Origin: Sporosarcina quadrami
Lineage (GTDB): Bacteria; Bacillota; Bacilli; Bacillales_A; Planococcaceae
Reading direction: 5' to 3'
Assembly (NCBI RefSeq): GCF_014836615.1
Contig: NZ_JACSQN010000008.1
Span: 1-64,000, forward strand
Length of the DNA: 64,000 nucleotides
Shown here: positions 27,084 to 35,915 of the stretch, piece by piece
Layout of the letters: each line of letters begins with the position of its first letter
Position numbering within the stretch: the first letter of the stretch is position 1
Program-made: the position numbers and the translations under genes
Notes under the pieces: generated by a model
What the model was told of the DNA's origin: nothing
Databases searched by the model: none
The model's input: the letters and a program-made list of their open reading frames with translations, nothing else

Positions 27084-27608
27084 TTGTCGGAACTGATGAA
27101 AAAAGCACAAAAGGGAAATGAGCAGTCGTTTTTGCAATTATTCCAGCCTTTTGAAGAGGATATTTACAGGATGGCTTTCCTGTATGTGAAAAATCCGAGT
27201 GATGCACTGGATGTCGTGCAAGAGACGGCCTACCGTTCATTCAAGAATATAAAGAGTGTAAAAGAAGCAGCGTATTTTAAAACATGGCTACTTCGGATTG
27301 CTATCAACTGTTCGCTTGATGTGTTGCGAGCGAATAAAAAAAACGTCCAACTGTATGAGGGGACGGAAGGGGATATTCCTAATGTAATACAGGAAGATAT
27401 CGACCTCAGGGTGACAATGGACGGCTTGATGAACGGGTTGAATGAAAGCGAGAAAAGTGTTGTCATGCTGAAATATTATGAAGGGCTGACATTCAAAGAG
27501 ATTGGCGAGACATTGGATATTCCTTTAGGAACAGCAAAAACGATTCTGTACCGCGCACTGGAAAACCTCCGTGCGGAGATGGAAGGGGATGAGCGATATG
27601 GACAATAA
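27084..27608 (+). CDS. ECF-type RNA polymerase sigma factor (pair 2)
   Basis: A 174-residue ECF sigma factor. Region 2 (IYRMAFLYVKNPSDALDVVQETAY, FKTWLLRIAINCSLD) and region 4 (LNESEKSVVMLKYYEGLTFKEIG, PLGTAKTILYRALENLR) are clear and resemble SigV/SigW-type factors. The TTG start at 27084 follows GGAGGTGAT. It overlaps the anti-sigma gene downstream by 11 bases. It is divergent from the SLH gene and its ECF promoter, 115 bases away, so it is also a candidate regulator of that gene. No matching ECF promoter of its own was found. Confidence 0.9.
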   Translation: MSELMKKAQKGNEQSFLQLFQPFEEDIYRMAFLYVKNPSDALDVVQETAYRSFKNIKSVKEAAYFKTWLLRIAINCSLDVLRANKKNVQLYEGTEGDIPNVIQEDIDLRVTMDGLMNGLNESEKSVVMLKYYEGLTFKEIGETLDIPLGTAKTILYRALENLRAEMEGDERYGQ

Positions 27609-28572
27609 GGTGAAACATGAAATGAACAAAATTGACATACCTGCGGAATTGAGTGATCGAAGTAAACGGGGTGTTACACGAGCCGGTTTAGAAATGAAGA
27701 AGAGCAGAAAACGATTGAATTTGACAGGTATCAGTATCGCAGCAGCCTTGTTCCTCTCCTTTGGTGCATTCCTGCTAATCGGCTCTTCGTATTTGAATGA
27801 AGCGGGCGGGGGACAGGGAGCTATCGGTAATAAAAGCGGTGAAATCTTCATTCCAGCCATCAAGCTGCCAAAAGGAAATACGGAGAACATGGACATGGTC
27901 GGGTTGATTGTCTATAAAGGAAAAGTGTATACGCAGACAAATACGAAAATCAAGCCGGCATTCGCTAAAACGCTTGTGGGAGAGAAAATCGGTGTGACGA
28001 AAGGAAATATTGACGAATGGAGCAGCAGGAAAGCGTATGGGGAAGAGCTGGCGTCGACGATTCCACGCGGAGTGGATGTCTATACGGTAGTCGGTTATGA
28101 TTCTGATTTCAGGATCATGATTTATATCGAGCACGACGGTGAAACGCATTCAGAATTCTATGAAAACCTGAACGGCATCACGATCAGCAGCGGAGCGGAT
28201 CTGTTCGGTCAATTGAACATGATTGGCAACGTGTCCACTGCATACTGGAGAACGCGTGATGAATGGTATAACAGCATTGAAAATTTCAAGCCCGTCACCG
28301 ATACGACTGTGCTGAACGCCTTTGTAGCGGAATTGAATAACGTGAAACCGAAATTGCGTAAGCACAATCAGGAAGCACTGGACGAACTGCGTAACAGCGA
28401 AAGCGCCAAGGAACTGACGATACATCTGGAAGACGGCACGACTGTCGAACTGGAGATTCTGGGGGACGGATATATCCTGTATGGCGCAATGGATGTCTAT
28501 TTTGAAATGGACGAGGCTGTTTTTGCTGATATGTGGGATTTGCTTCAGGTTAGCGAAAGTGGTAACGCGTGA
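27598..28572 (+). CDS. Membrane anti-sigma factor (pair 2)
   Basis: A 324-residue protein with a charged cytoplasmic N-terminus (about 1-38), one transmembrane helix (about 40-62, ISIAAALFLSFGAFLLIG) and a large outer domain. The topology and overlap with the sigma gene make it the cognate anti-sigma, of the kind annotated as DUF4179-like; I am not sure of the exact family. The ATG at 27598 is preferred on spacing from AAGGGG. The outer domain contains VGLIVYKGKVYTQT and a C-terminal VELEILGDGYILYG segment. Confidence 0.75.
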   Translation: MDNKVKHEMNKIDIPAELSDRSKRGVTRAGLEMKKSRKRLNLTGISIAAALFLSFGAFLLIGSSYLNEAGGGQGAIGNKSGEIFIPAIKLPKGNTENMDMVGLIVYKGKVYTQTNTKIKPAFAKTLVGEKIGVTKGNIDEWSSRKAYGEELASTIPRGVDVYTVVGYDSDFRIMIYIEHDGETHSEFYENLNGITISSGADLFGQLNMIGNVSTAYWRTRDEWYNSIENFKPVTDTTVLNAFVAELNNVKPKLRKHNQEALDELRNSESAKELTIHLEDGTTVELEILGDGYILYGAMDVYFEMDEAVFADMWDLLQVSESGNA

Positions 28573-28583
28573 TTGTGGGAGTG

Positions 28584-28616
28584 CGGGTACATCGAATTAT
28601 ACGATGTACCCGTTTA
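28584..28616 (+). terminator. Hairpin terminator
   Basis: CGGGTACATCG pairs exactly with CGATGTACCCG over a 7-base loop, 11 bases after the anti-sigma stop. Only a weak T-stretch follows. Confidence 0.6.
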
Positions 28617-28689
28617 TCTATTAAATCCAGTGTTACGGTCATTTACAAGTGTCCGTCGCTGTCTACATTCGCCGTTACAGTCATATAGA

Positions 28690-28710
28690 AATTGTGTAAG
28701 TGGATTGGCA
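28690..28710 (+). repeat. Diverged short repeat copy
   Basis: AATTGTGTAAGTGGATTGGC plus A resembles the short-repeat consensus with four changes. Confidence 0.4.
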
Positions 28711-28924
28711 TGTTTGCCCGTGACCTGCCTTTTACGGGAGGAAAGCTGTATTTACTGTTTGGTTTCTAATTACAAACGGGGAAAATATGGCTTTTTCTAC
28801 AGCAAGTGGGCTACAATAGCACAAAAGAAACGAATCGAAAGCGCGTCGTTTTGTAGGTCATGAGCAGCCTGCGTTGTCGTAGGAGGGCTTTTCGTATACT
28901 GTTTCGGGATATGGAGGGATTTCC

Positions 28925-29176
28925 ATGACAAAGTTTGATCTGATCTTTTATCCATTAGTCGTCATAGCTGCAGCCTACTTGATTTTTTCCCAACGCTATG
29001 AATTTACCATTTATTTTATGATTCTTTTAGGATTTGTTTCCCTGACGACAGGCATCCGTGATATCCGTAAAGATGACCAGGATACGAGTGCATATATGCG
29101 TATCATCCTGTTCGGCATCCTACTGGCCTACTTCCTGTTTTTATGGTTTGGTGGCGCATTCGATCAGGGATTCTGA
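28925..29176 (+). CDS. YczI-like (DUF3953) membrane protein
   Basis: An 83-residue protein with three hydrophobic helices (about 5-20, 27-43, 57-75) and the central SLTTGIRDIRKDDQD. Length and layout match the DUF3953 family that includes B. subtilis YczI. Function is unknown. The start follows GGAGGGATTTCC. Confidence 0.7.
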   Translation: MTKFDLIFYPLVVIAAAYLIFSQRYEFTIYFMILLGFVSLTTGIRDIRKDDQDTSAYMRIILFGILLAYFLFLWFGGAFDQGF

Positions 29177-29201
29177 TACGGGCATACTCTACATCTTATA
29201 A

Positions 29202-29288
29202 TTGGATGTATATCAGAAAGCGTATGGTGTGGAGGAAGTGGATGCTGAGAAAGTTCATTATTATCAGTTGCTGGATGAATTCTTTTAA
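29202..29288 (+). pseudogene. Possible C-terminal remnant of a lost gene
   Basis: A 28-codon frame ending QLLDEFF and containing AYGVEEVDAEKVHYY reads like the tail of a real protein, possibly a phosphotransferase. A stop lies directly before it and there is no ribosome binding site or start. It fills the gap between two genes and is probably what remains after a deletion. Confidence 0.35.
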
Positions 29289-29310
29289 CCAAACTTTCAG
29301 GGGGATTGAC

Positions 29311-29865
29311 ATGATATTCGCCGTTTATGGCTCGTTTATGCTCGCTTTTATGCTTTATCTCGTTATCCGGTTCGTCCAGGTGTTAGTGAAAATGAGGAAA
29401 CCTGTTGTGTTCCCGGTGACGAAAGAAGAGTGGGAAGGTGTCCAAATGATACCGCAGAAGCCGCTCGGGTCGCCGACTATCTCGGGACAGAAGATGGCTG
29501 TCTGGTTCAATAGCTTATTCATTTTGTTTTTGAGTATAGGTACCATAGTAGAAATCGCCATGTTGAAACGAAATTTATTAACACTTTTCGTGCTCGTTCC
29601 AGTACTTTTGAATTTACCAAAACTATGGAATCTGTTTGTTGTACAGGAAGATGGGATACTATGTGGCTCGCGGTTCGTACATTGGCACAAGATACAGTCC
29701 TATCAGTTCATCCCAATCGATATTCATCACCGATTTTATGGCCATTCAACTGAATTGAATAAGGGCTACGAGTTGATGATCCAGACGAAGCTCTCTGCGG
29801 TGAGCTGTCTTGTGACAACAGAAGCCGTGAAAGAAAAGCTTGCAGAGATGCTGGATGAACATTAG
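29311..29865 (+). CDS. Membrane protein with DUF5673-like C-terminus
   Basis: A 184-residue protein with an N-terminal helix (about 3-25), two more helices near 68-105 and a soluble C-terminus (GILCGSRFVHWHKIQSYQFIP) like the DUF5673/PH-like domain found in small Bacillales membrane proteins. Function is unknown. The ATG at 29311 follows AGGGGG; the frame is open further upstream but without a ribosome binding site. The last base of its TAG stop is the first base of GGTACC element copy 8. Confidence 0.7.
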   Translation: MIFAVYGSFMLAFMLYLVIRFVQVLVKMRKPVVFPVTKEEWEGVQMIPQKPLGSPTISGQKMAVWFNSLFILFLSIGTIVEIAMLKRNLLTLFVLVPVLLNLPKLWNLFVVQEDGILCGSRFVHWHKIQSYQFIPIDIHHRFYGHSTELNKGYELMIQTKLSAVSCLVTTEAVKEKLAEMLDEH

Positions 29866-30000
29866 GTACCTGTGCAAGAGACTATTCAGTAAATACACTA
29901 CAATTGCATAAAAAGTACATGTTGAATGCTGTATCGTTTGTTGTAGTGTATTTTTATTCAATTGGATTGAATTATCATGAATGTTTCTTGCACAGGTACC
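29865..30000 (+). repeat. GGTACC element copy 8 (136 bp, subfamily B)
   Basis: Perfect termini with the variant interior GAGACTATTCAGTAAATACA. It is almost identical over the left 45 bases to copies 9 and 10. Its first G completes the stop codon of the preceding gene. Confidence 0.95.
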
Positions 30001-30075
30001 TTAAACGTTAGAGGGTTTCACAGTATTATGTCGAATACGTTATTAACCTAATTTAAACATCAGGAGGCGTATAGG

Positions 30076-30693
30076 ATGAATCAAGAAGTATTAAGAAAAT
30101 CTGCCGTCAGAATACCGGATCTTCGGAAAAAGGAATTGCTTTCAAAACTGACAAGTGCGGAACAACAGGAATTGGATAGATTGAGAAAAATTGAGTTGGA
30201 AAGGTACCCTAATCGCTCGACTGAGCAATATGCCGATAAAGTCAGGCTAATGGCGATAAGAAATTTTACAGTTGTAGACGCGACAGCGAAAGAATCATTC
30301 TTTAAAAAAATGTTCAAGCAGGAAAATCCTAAAGAGTATCGGCTGCATTTTACAAATGAAGAAGATGATGTAGCGGAGTACATGTTACCTTACACGGTCG
30401 GCCTTGACATCCGTCAATGGATGGACGACGCGGGGCTTGCGCTTGATTGGCCGAAAATGCTCCCGGTAGATGATGGTATGTGTTATACAGATCCGCTGGA
30501 AGACGACGACAAACAGTGGTTTGAAAATTTTCCTGATCCTTCCTGGTGTGCGGCTAAATTACACGATGTAAAAAGCGTTGATGAAAATGCGGGACAAGAA
30601 GCGGCACAAGTGATCGATTGGATGCGGACACATTGGGGAAATGGTTATCAAATTTATGCAGACATCGATCCTTGGGAAGAGGATGACTTATAA
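30076..30693 (+). CDS. Hypothetical soluble protein
   Basis: A 205-residue acidic protein, not recognised. The first 75 residues are helical and charged (LRKKELLSKLTSAEQQELDRLRK). The C-terminal half has many Trp and Asp residues (DIRQWMDDAGLALDWPKMLP, QWFENFPDPSW, DWMRTHWGNGYQIYADIDPWEEDD). No signal peptide or membrane segment. The start follows CAGGAGGCG. It has its own terminator and is flanked by GGTACC element copy 8. Confidence 0.7.
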   Translation: MNQEVLRKSAVRIPDLRKKELLSKLTSAEQQELDRLRKIELERYPNRSTEQYADKVRLMAIRNFTVVDATAKESFFKKMFKQENPKEYRLHFTNEEDDVAEYMLPYTVGLDIRQWMDDAGLALDWPKMLPVDDGMCYTDPLEDDDKQWFENFPDPSWCAAKLHDVKSVDENAGQEAAQVIDWMRTHWGNGYQIYADIDPWEEDDL

Positions 30694-30703
30694 TTGAGGT
30701 CAT

Positions 30704-30742
30704 GAAAGACAGGCACTCCACAAAGGGGAAGCACTGTCTTTC
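30704..30742 (+). terminator. Hairpin terminator
   Basis: GAAAGACAG pairs with CTGTCTTTC across an 18-base partly paired loop, 10 bases after the stop. Confidence 0.6.
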
Positions 30743-30822
30743 ATTCGGTTTCTATTTAATGATGAGTGAAGTCGTGTTATATGGTAAATGAGTATCCATT
30801 CTTCTTATACAGTTAACTTGAG

Positions 30823-31551
30823 CTAGTCATCCCCATCCGCTTCACTTGTCCTTTCGAAGTAAACTATCGAAACTCTTGACACGCGTACCTTTTGGCCTTC
30901 TTTCAGTTCAACGAGGCTTTTAGAGTACGTCAATCCGCCTGCAGTCAATTCGAAGAGACGGGGTTCCTCTCCTTGTTCGAAGATCTGAACAAAGCCATAT
31001 CCATTCGGGGTACTGATTGTATACTCTCCTGGTTCAATATCCAACCCGACATCCCATATGCCTGCGGTCAACTCTGTAGATAGCGCTGTCTTTACTGGTT
31101 CGATCGTTGCTATGTCGTAGCCTCCGTCCAGTACGACGCTGAACGTTGAATCGATGTCAGCAGTCAAAGTAGGCACCCCGACTTTTTCCCCTACAAGTTC
31201 CTGAACGAGCAAGTTACCATTTTCATCATAAATAAAAATATTCCCTGTAGGATGTCCTGTTAGTACATACCTTCCAGTCTCAAGCGATAGCTTTACTCCG
31301 CTTTTTGAACTTACCGGACCATACTTTCTTTTTGCTCCTTTATTGCTTCGATCTACTGTCGTGAAAATGGCAGGGTGAACCGGTCCGATAATGTCATCTC
31401 GTGTCGTTCCGCTGATTTCATAGTTGTCGGCATACGCGTTGCTTATCTCCTGATTCGTTCCTTGTAAATTATGACAACCAGACAAAAGGAACATGGAACC
31501 AAAAATTCCGATTACGGCACTTTTGGCATTGAAGCGATTTCTATTGTTCAT
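30823..31551 (-). CDS. Lipoprotein of unknown function
   Basis: A 242-residue lipoprotein with signal sequence and lipobox LLSGC. The mature part is beta-rich and seems to hold two similar units: LSLETGRYVLTGHPTGNIFIYDENG and LDIEPGEYTISTPNGYGFVQIFEQG. Function is unknown. Its ATG overlaps the TGA of the permease gene upstream (ATGA), so the two are coupled, and it may be an external accessory of the permeases. Confidence 0.75.
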   Translation of the reverse strand: MNNRNRFNAKSAVIGIFGSMFLLSGCHNLQGTNQEISNAYADNYEISGTTRDDIIGPVHPAIFTTVDRSNKGAKRKYGPVSSKSGVKLSLETGRYVLTGHPTGNIFIYDENGNLLVQELVGEKVGVPTLTADIDSTFSVVLDGGYDIATIEPVKTALSTELTAGIWDVGLDIEPGEYTISTPNGYGFVQIFEQGEEPRLFELTAGGLTYSKSLVELKEGQKVRVSRVSIVYFERTSEADGDD

Positions 31552-32762
31552 CCTGCTTCACCCAGCCTTTCATCTGATTTTTGTGTAATATGTCCACTTT
31601 TTTTCCTGTAAATTAGCTTGTTTCTACCGTATAAAATGGAGATGACAAGCAAGTTAAGGATGACGAGCCAACTATATGCATGCTTGAAATCAAGATTATC
31701 AATACCATATTCCTGCGCTGCATCGCCACTTAGAACAGCTCCGATGTCGATGAATTTCAGTGGATAGAGCCAATTGGTCTCCACTCCTATAGCTAAAAGA
31801 AGCTGCGGGGAAAGTAATATTAATAAGATGATGACAATTGAAGCGTACAAATTCTTCGTCACATGATTAAGTAAAAGGAATGCGAGCAACAGTAACAGAG
31901 CTATTAAAGCAAATGCTACGACCATGTATATTAAATAGCGCACCACGGATACTGCGATGAAATCCGCATCCTGATAAATGAGTACAGGAGCTCTGAAATC
32001 TCCCCACCCCGTTTTTCGCGCAACATAATAAATACCAATCCCTATACTTGCACACATAAAAAGCATGAGCTGCACAAAATGGACGCCAACCTTACTAATA
32101 GTTTTCCGCATGAATGAAATAGGAAAACCTTTCAAGAGGGAAGGGTGTTGTTGATCATGTATAAGCATGCTGCTGCCCATGAGCAATACAAGCAAGCAAA
32201 ACAGTGTTCCGCTTAGTAGATTCAATGCGACCTGTATGTAATTATTCGCTTTGAATGGATCTTGGACGAGAGGAATTTCATGCTCTATGTGATATCGGTA
32301 GAGTGCATTTTCTTTTAGTATTTCATTAACAGGCATAATATGATCCCGTTGAATCCCTTTATTTCCTCTTCGATGCAAATCAAGACGTAATTCGTTCAGC
32401 TGGAGTCCTGCTTCAAAATACTTCTCGAAATTGGTGCCTGCGCCGAAATAGCCATCAGAATTGCCATCCGTCTTTAAGTAAAGCCTTTGCCAGTTCATCA
32501 AGCTAATTTGTTCTTTCAATATTTCACGAATTATTTTCCCTTCGTCTGTCATCCAGACGGAACCGGGAAATGTATCAAACAGGTCAATGAATTTCTCAGC
32601 TTCTGCATTCTTCTTTTCATTAATCCCAACAATGTCCGTTTGACTGTAATGCGAATAATAAATTGGGAAAAAGAGAATGAGTACAAGACCTAGCAGCCAG
32701 TTTTTCTTATTCGATAGTAATAGCTTCGCTTCAAATACTAAATAGTTCCAGAACATCCACAT
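31548..32762 (-). CDS. ABC-2-type permease
   Basis: A 404-residue membrane protein with an N-terminal helix (about 24-37), a long outer loop (about 40-175) and five or six C-terminal helices. This is the topology of ABC-2 transporter permeases of the kind found in lantibiotic-immunity and NosY/YhgE-like systems. Residues HDQQHPSLLKGFPIS are matched by RDRKHQSVLQGLPLS in the next gene upstream, so the two are paralogues that probably form a heterodimer. The start follows AAAGGAGG. No ATPase gene is present on either side. Confidence 0.75.
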   Translation of the reverse strand: MWMFWNYLVFEAKLLLSNKKNWLLGLVLILFFPIYYSHYSQTDIVGINEKKNAEAEKFIDLFDTFPGSVWMTDEGKIIREILKEQISLMNWQRLYLKTDGNSDGYFGAGTNFEKYFEAGLQLNELRLDLHRRGNKGIQRDHIMPVNEILKENALYRYHIEHEIPLVQDPFKANNYIQVALNLLSGTLFCLLVLLMGSSMLIHDQQHPSLLKGFPISFMRKTISKVGVHFVQLMLFMCASIGIGIYYVARKTGWGDFRAPVLIYQDADFIAVSVVRYLIYMVVAFALIALLLLLAFLLLNHVTKNLYASIVIILLILLSPQLLLAIGVETNWLYPLKFIDIGAVLSGDAAQEYGIDNLDFKHAYSWLVILNLLVISILYGRNKLIYRKKSGHITQKSDERLGEAG

Positions 32763-32783
32763 GTCCTTCCTCCTTTCCCACTT

Positions 32784-34022
32784 TTACTTTGCTAAATAGA
32801 ATCGGCGCTTATTCATGAATAAAGAAACAATAAACAGGATGACCTCAATGATGAGGTAGGTAATCAAAAGAACGATAATGCCTTTTGCATAGTAAATCGT
32901 TTCCGTGTTCAGCAAAAAGTTCTTTTCCCCATCAATAATTTTCCCGAAATCAAAGTATGTCTGTGGGAACAGGCTGACGTCCTTGCCGAACAATTCCCTC
33001 GTCGATCGCGTAAAATAAAGCCGTTCTGAGAACAAAATCAGACTGCCAATAAAGAGTACAACCCATTCATTCTTAAAAAGTAATCCTAAAACGACATTCA
33101 ACCTGACAAACAAGATGACGAGCAACGGCAAGACGACGAGTGTTTTCCCTAAATAGGCCGCAAGCGACATAACACTGTAATCCTCCGGTGACATCGTTTG
33201 TTGCCCGATCATAATCGGAACATTTAAATCGAAATGTCCAAATCCGAACTGAATCGTCATGATTAGCATTCCGACAACGGTGAAGACGAGAATGAACGCT
33301 GCTGAATAAAGAAATACCGATAGTGATTTCAAGTTCAACTGGCGGTACCAGGATAGGGGCAATCCTTGAAGTACTGACTGATGCTTTCGATCTCTCGAAA
33401 GAATGTCACTGCTGAAATAAATGACGCAAAATAAAAGCATGTACATCCCGTAGTTTTGAAGGAAATTTTGCAATGATTGCAACCCAGTCTTCTCATACAT
33501 CAACCCAAATGTAATCGGGTGATCTTTACTGAGGTAATCCTCATATTTCATCATCGTTTGTTGGTATGCATGCTCCCGGTCTTTAATAGGGAACGGGGCG
33601 GTTTGGAATAAAAAACGATCCTCTAAATATTCGTTCGGATTACTTTGTAAATAAAACGTTCGTAATTGGAGCATGCGCTCAAAGTTTCGATCATCAAAAG
33701 ATTCCAACATAGCTGAGTACAAATCATGTTCGTAGGAAAGCTTTGCATACACAGGATTTCCTACTTGAAGAAATGTTTTAATGCGTTGCATATTAAAAAC
33801 AAGTCCTGTATTTCCGATACTTTCCCTTAAATCCATCTGTTCATCCAAATACGCTAAATGCTCCACCGTCTCCTTTTTATTGAAGCCTTCCTTCGTATTT
33901 GCATACGGCCATAAGATTAAACAAAAGCTGAACAATAAAAAGGCAACAAAGAAAACGAAAGGAATAGACCGTCTGCTTCTTGCTGTAATTAGAAATTCAT
34001 GTTTTAAATAATTCCAATTCAT
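32784..34022 (-). CDS. ABC-2-type permease (paralogue)
   Basis: A 412-residue membrane protein with the same layout as the product at 31548-32762: one N-terminal helix (about 22-42), an outer loop (about 45-190) and six C-terminal helices. It shares the motif RDRKHQSVLQGLPLS. It is the first gene of the three-gene operon. The ATG at 34022 follows GAGGG by eight bases. The upstream 100 bases hold no ATPase, and the next item is GGTACC element copy 9. The ATPase must be encoded elsewhere or was lost. Confidence 0.75.
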   Translation of the reverse strand: MNWNYLKHEFLITARSRRSIPFVFFVAFLLFSFCLILWPYANTKEGFNKKETVEHLAYLDEQMDLRESIGNTGLVFNMQRIKTFLQVGNPVYAKLSYEHDLYSAMLESFDDRNFERMLQLRTFYLQSNPNEYLEDRFLFQTAPFPIKDREHAYQQTMMKYEDYLSKDHPITFGLMYEKTGLQSLQNFLQNYGMYMLLFCVIYFSSDILSRDRKHQSVLQGLPLSWYRQLNLKSLSVFLYSAAFILVFTVVGMLIMTIQFGFGHFDLNVPIMIGQQTMSPEDYSVMSLAAYLGKTLVVLPLLVILFVRLNVVLGLLFKNEWVVLFIGSLILFSERLYFTRSTRELFGKDVSLFPQTYFDFGKIIDGEKNFLLNTETIYYAKGIIVLLITYLIIEVILFIVSLFMNKRRFYLAK

Positions 34023-34127
34023 CAAAGCGACCCTCTTTTATATATATATTATGATTCATTCACCATTTCTAAATATTCAATCGTATTCTACTATACTTGA
34101 ACAAATTTGAAAGTTCAATAGAGTTTA

Positions 34128-34262
34128 GGTACCTGTGCAAGAGACTATTCAGTAAATACACTACAATTGCATAAAAATTAAACGTTTACTGCATCTTCGT
34201 GGTTTTAGTGTATGTTAATTCAATTTGATTGAATTATCATGAATGTTTCTTGCACAGGTACC
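34128..34262 (+). repeat. GGTACC element copy 9 (135 bp, subfamily B)
   Basis: Perfect termini with the GAGACTATTCAGTAAATACA interior. It lies in the divergent 5' region between the permease operon and the GNAT-aminotransferase gene. Confidence 0.95.
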
Positions 34263-34315
34263 TTTACTAGTTATAAACTAGATAAAACAGCTTACGAAGG
34301 AAGGAAGCAACAATA

Positions 34316-35899
34316 ATGGCTTACTATTACAGACTCGCGATGTTGCCGCAGGATGAAGAGCGAATTCATCAGCTGAATTATAAAACGTTTGTGGAGGAGA
34401 TTCCGCAGCATGCGCCAAATGAGGACGGGATGATGGTAGACCGATTCCACGCGGAAAATACATATGTGCTTTGCATGAAGGAGGAAGAGTTGGTCGGGAT
34501 GATTGCATTGCGGTCTGTGCGTCCGTTTTCACTCGACGAAAAGATCGGTCCGATTGAAGACCACTTGGCGAATCTGCCGAATTATCCCGTCGAAATCCGA
34601 TTGCTTGCAGTCGATCCGGCGCATCGTACAGGCCGTGCCTTTTTCGGTATGATGCAAGCCCTTGTGAACTGGTGCTTGAAAGCTGGATTTGATGCGGCTG
34701 TGATATCAGGTACAGTGCGGGAGTTAAAGTTGTACCGGAAGATGGGATACGTTCAGTTTGCTGAACCGGTCGGGACGGAAGAAGCGAAGTATGTGCCGAT
34801 GATCATGACAATGGATACGTACGAACAAGGGGCAGCGGGGCGCATGAATCTACCAATGGTGAATCTGCTACCGGGACCTGTATCGATTGCCCATAATGTA
34901 CGGCAGGCGATGATGAAAGAACCGCTATCCCACCGGTCGCCCGTCTATGCACGGTTGTTGAAATCGGTGACTGCACAGTTGCGGGAACTGACTGGCGCGA
35001 ACCATGTCCAACTGTTGCAAGGAACGGGAACACTTGCAAATGATGCGGTGGCGGCTCAGTTGTCGAGAGTAAGTGGTAGAGGGCTCATACTAGTTAACGG
35101 TGAGTTTGGGCAACGTCTGACTGATCATGCGCAACGATTTGGTTTGTCGTTTGATTGCCTGGAAAAAGAATGGGGCGAGTCGTTTAGTCTGGATGAAGTG
35201 GAAAGACTGCTTCGTTTAGGGGGATACGATTGGATTTGGTTAACCCATCTTGAAACGTCGACAGGAGTAGTGAATGATCTGGCTGGAATTACCGCACTTT
35301 GTCATGCACACGGTATCCGGGTGGCCGTCGACTGTGCAAGTTCACTTGGCATAATTCCAGTGGATTTGACTAAGGTCGACTTCGCTTCTTCAGTGAGTGG
35401 AAAAGGGCTTGCAAGTTATGCTGGATTTGCGCTTGTGTTCCATATAGATGCGTTGGAACCGGATGATGCGTTGCCGCGTTATTTGGATATTGGGCTCTAT
35501 GCGAGCAAGGCTGGTATCCCGTTTACGCAATCGTCTAATTTGCTGGCAGCAATGCATGTTGCGCTCGGGAATTTATTGAACCAAACAAAAGAACATCTGG
35601 AACACATTGCAGCGAGTGCGAATCGTATTCGCAAAGGAATCCGTGAGCTGGATTATGCGCTACTCACTTCGGAAGAAGCTACGAAGTCAAGCGTCATTAC
35701 TCTCGTGCTTCCGGAAGGAGATTCCTCTAAACGGCTCGGCGATGATCTGTTTGTAAACGGCTTCCGTGTCCATTATGAAAGTAAGTATTTAGTGGAACGG
35801 AATTGGCTGCAGATTGCGGTGATGGAACCTTTGGAAGATGCGGAAGTGGAGCGTTTGCTTGAGGTTTTGAAGTTGCTGAAAGTTCATCGTCCGTATTAG
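34316..35899 (+). CDS. GNAT acetyltransferase-class V aminotransferase fusion
   Basis: A 527-residue two-domain protein. Residues 1-170 are a GNAT acyltransferase fold (EIRLLAVDPAHRTGRAFFG forms the acyl-CoA-binding motif). Residues 178-527 are a fold-type-I class V PLP enzyme of the alanine-glyoxylate/serine-pyruvate aminotransferase type. It starts with LLPGPVSI, has QGTGTLANDA for phosphate binding, D339 (VAVDCASS) for the pyridine nitrogen and K363 (SGKGLASYAG) for the Schiff base. One protein may therefore transaminate and acylate the same small molecule. The substrate is unknown. The start follows AAGGAAGGAAG, and the frame is open throughout. Confidence 0.85.
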   Translation: MAYYYRLAMLPQDEERIHQLNYKTFVEEIPQHAPNEDGMMVDRFHAENTYVLCMKEEELVGMIALRSVRPFSLDEKIGPIEDHLANLPNYPVEIRLLAVDPAHRTGRAFFGMMQALVNWCLKAGFDAAVISGTVRELKLYRKMGYVQFAEPVGTEEAKYVPMIMTMDTYEQGAAGRMNLPMVNLLPGPVSIAHNVRQAMMKEPLSHRSPVYARLLKSVTAQLRELTGANHVQLLQGTGTLANDAVAAQLSRVSGRGLILVNGEFGQRLTDHAQRFGLSFDCLEKEWGESFSLDEVERLLRLGGYDWIWLTHLETSTGVVNDLAGITALCHAHGIRVAVDCASSLGIIPVDLTKVDFASSVSGKGLASYAGFALVFHIDALEPDDALPRYLDIGLYASKAGIPFTQSSNLLAAMHVALGNLLNQTKEHLEHIAASANRIRKGIRELDYALLTSEEATKSSVITLVLPEGDSSKRLGDDLFVNGFRVHYESKYLVERNWLQIAVMEPLEDAEVERLLEVLKLLKVHRPY

Positions 35900-35915
35900 A
35901 AGGAATCCAATCATA

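Larger units (their letters stand above)
28573..28924 (+). other. Intergenic stretch with a hairpin and repeat remnant
   Basis: It holds a terminator hairpin (28584-28612), a diverged short-repeat copy (28690-28710) and the upstream region of the YczI-like gene. An open frame of 96 codons in this stretch has no ribosome binding site and an atypical composition, so it is not called. Confidence 0.6.

Noticed and set aside
28573..28863. A 96-codon open frame after the anti-sigma gene
   Set aside because: It has no ribosome binding site, unusual Cys/Arg-rich composition, and spans a terminator hairpin and a repeat remnant.
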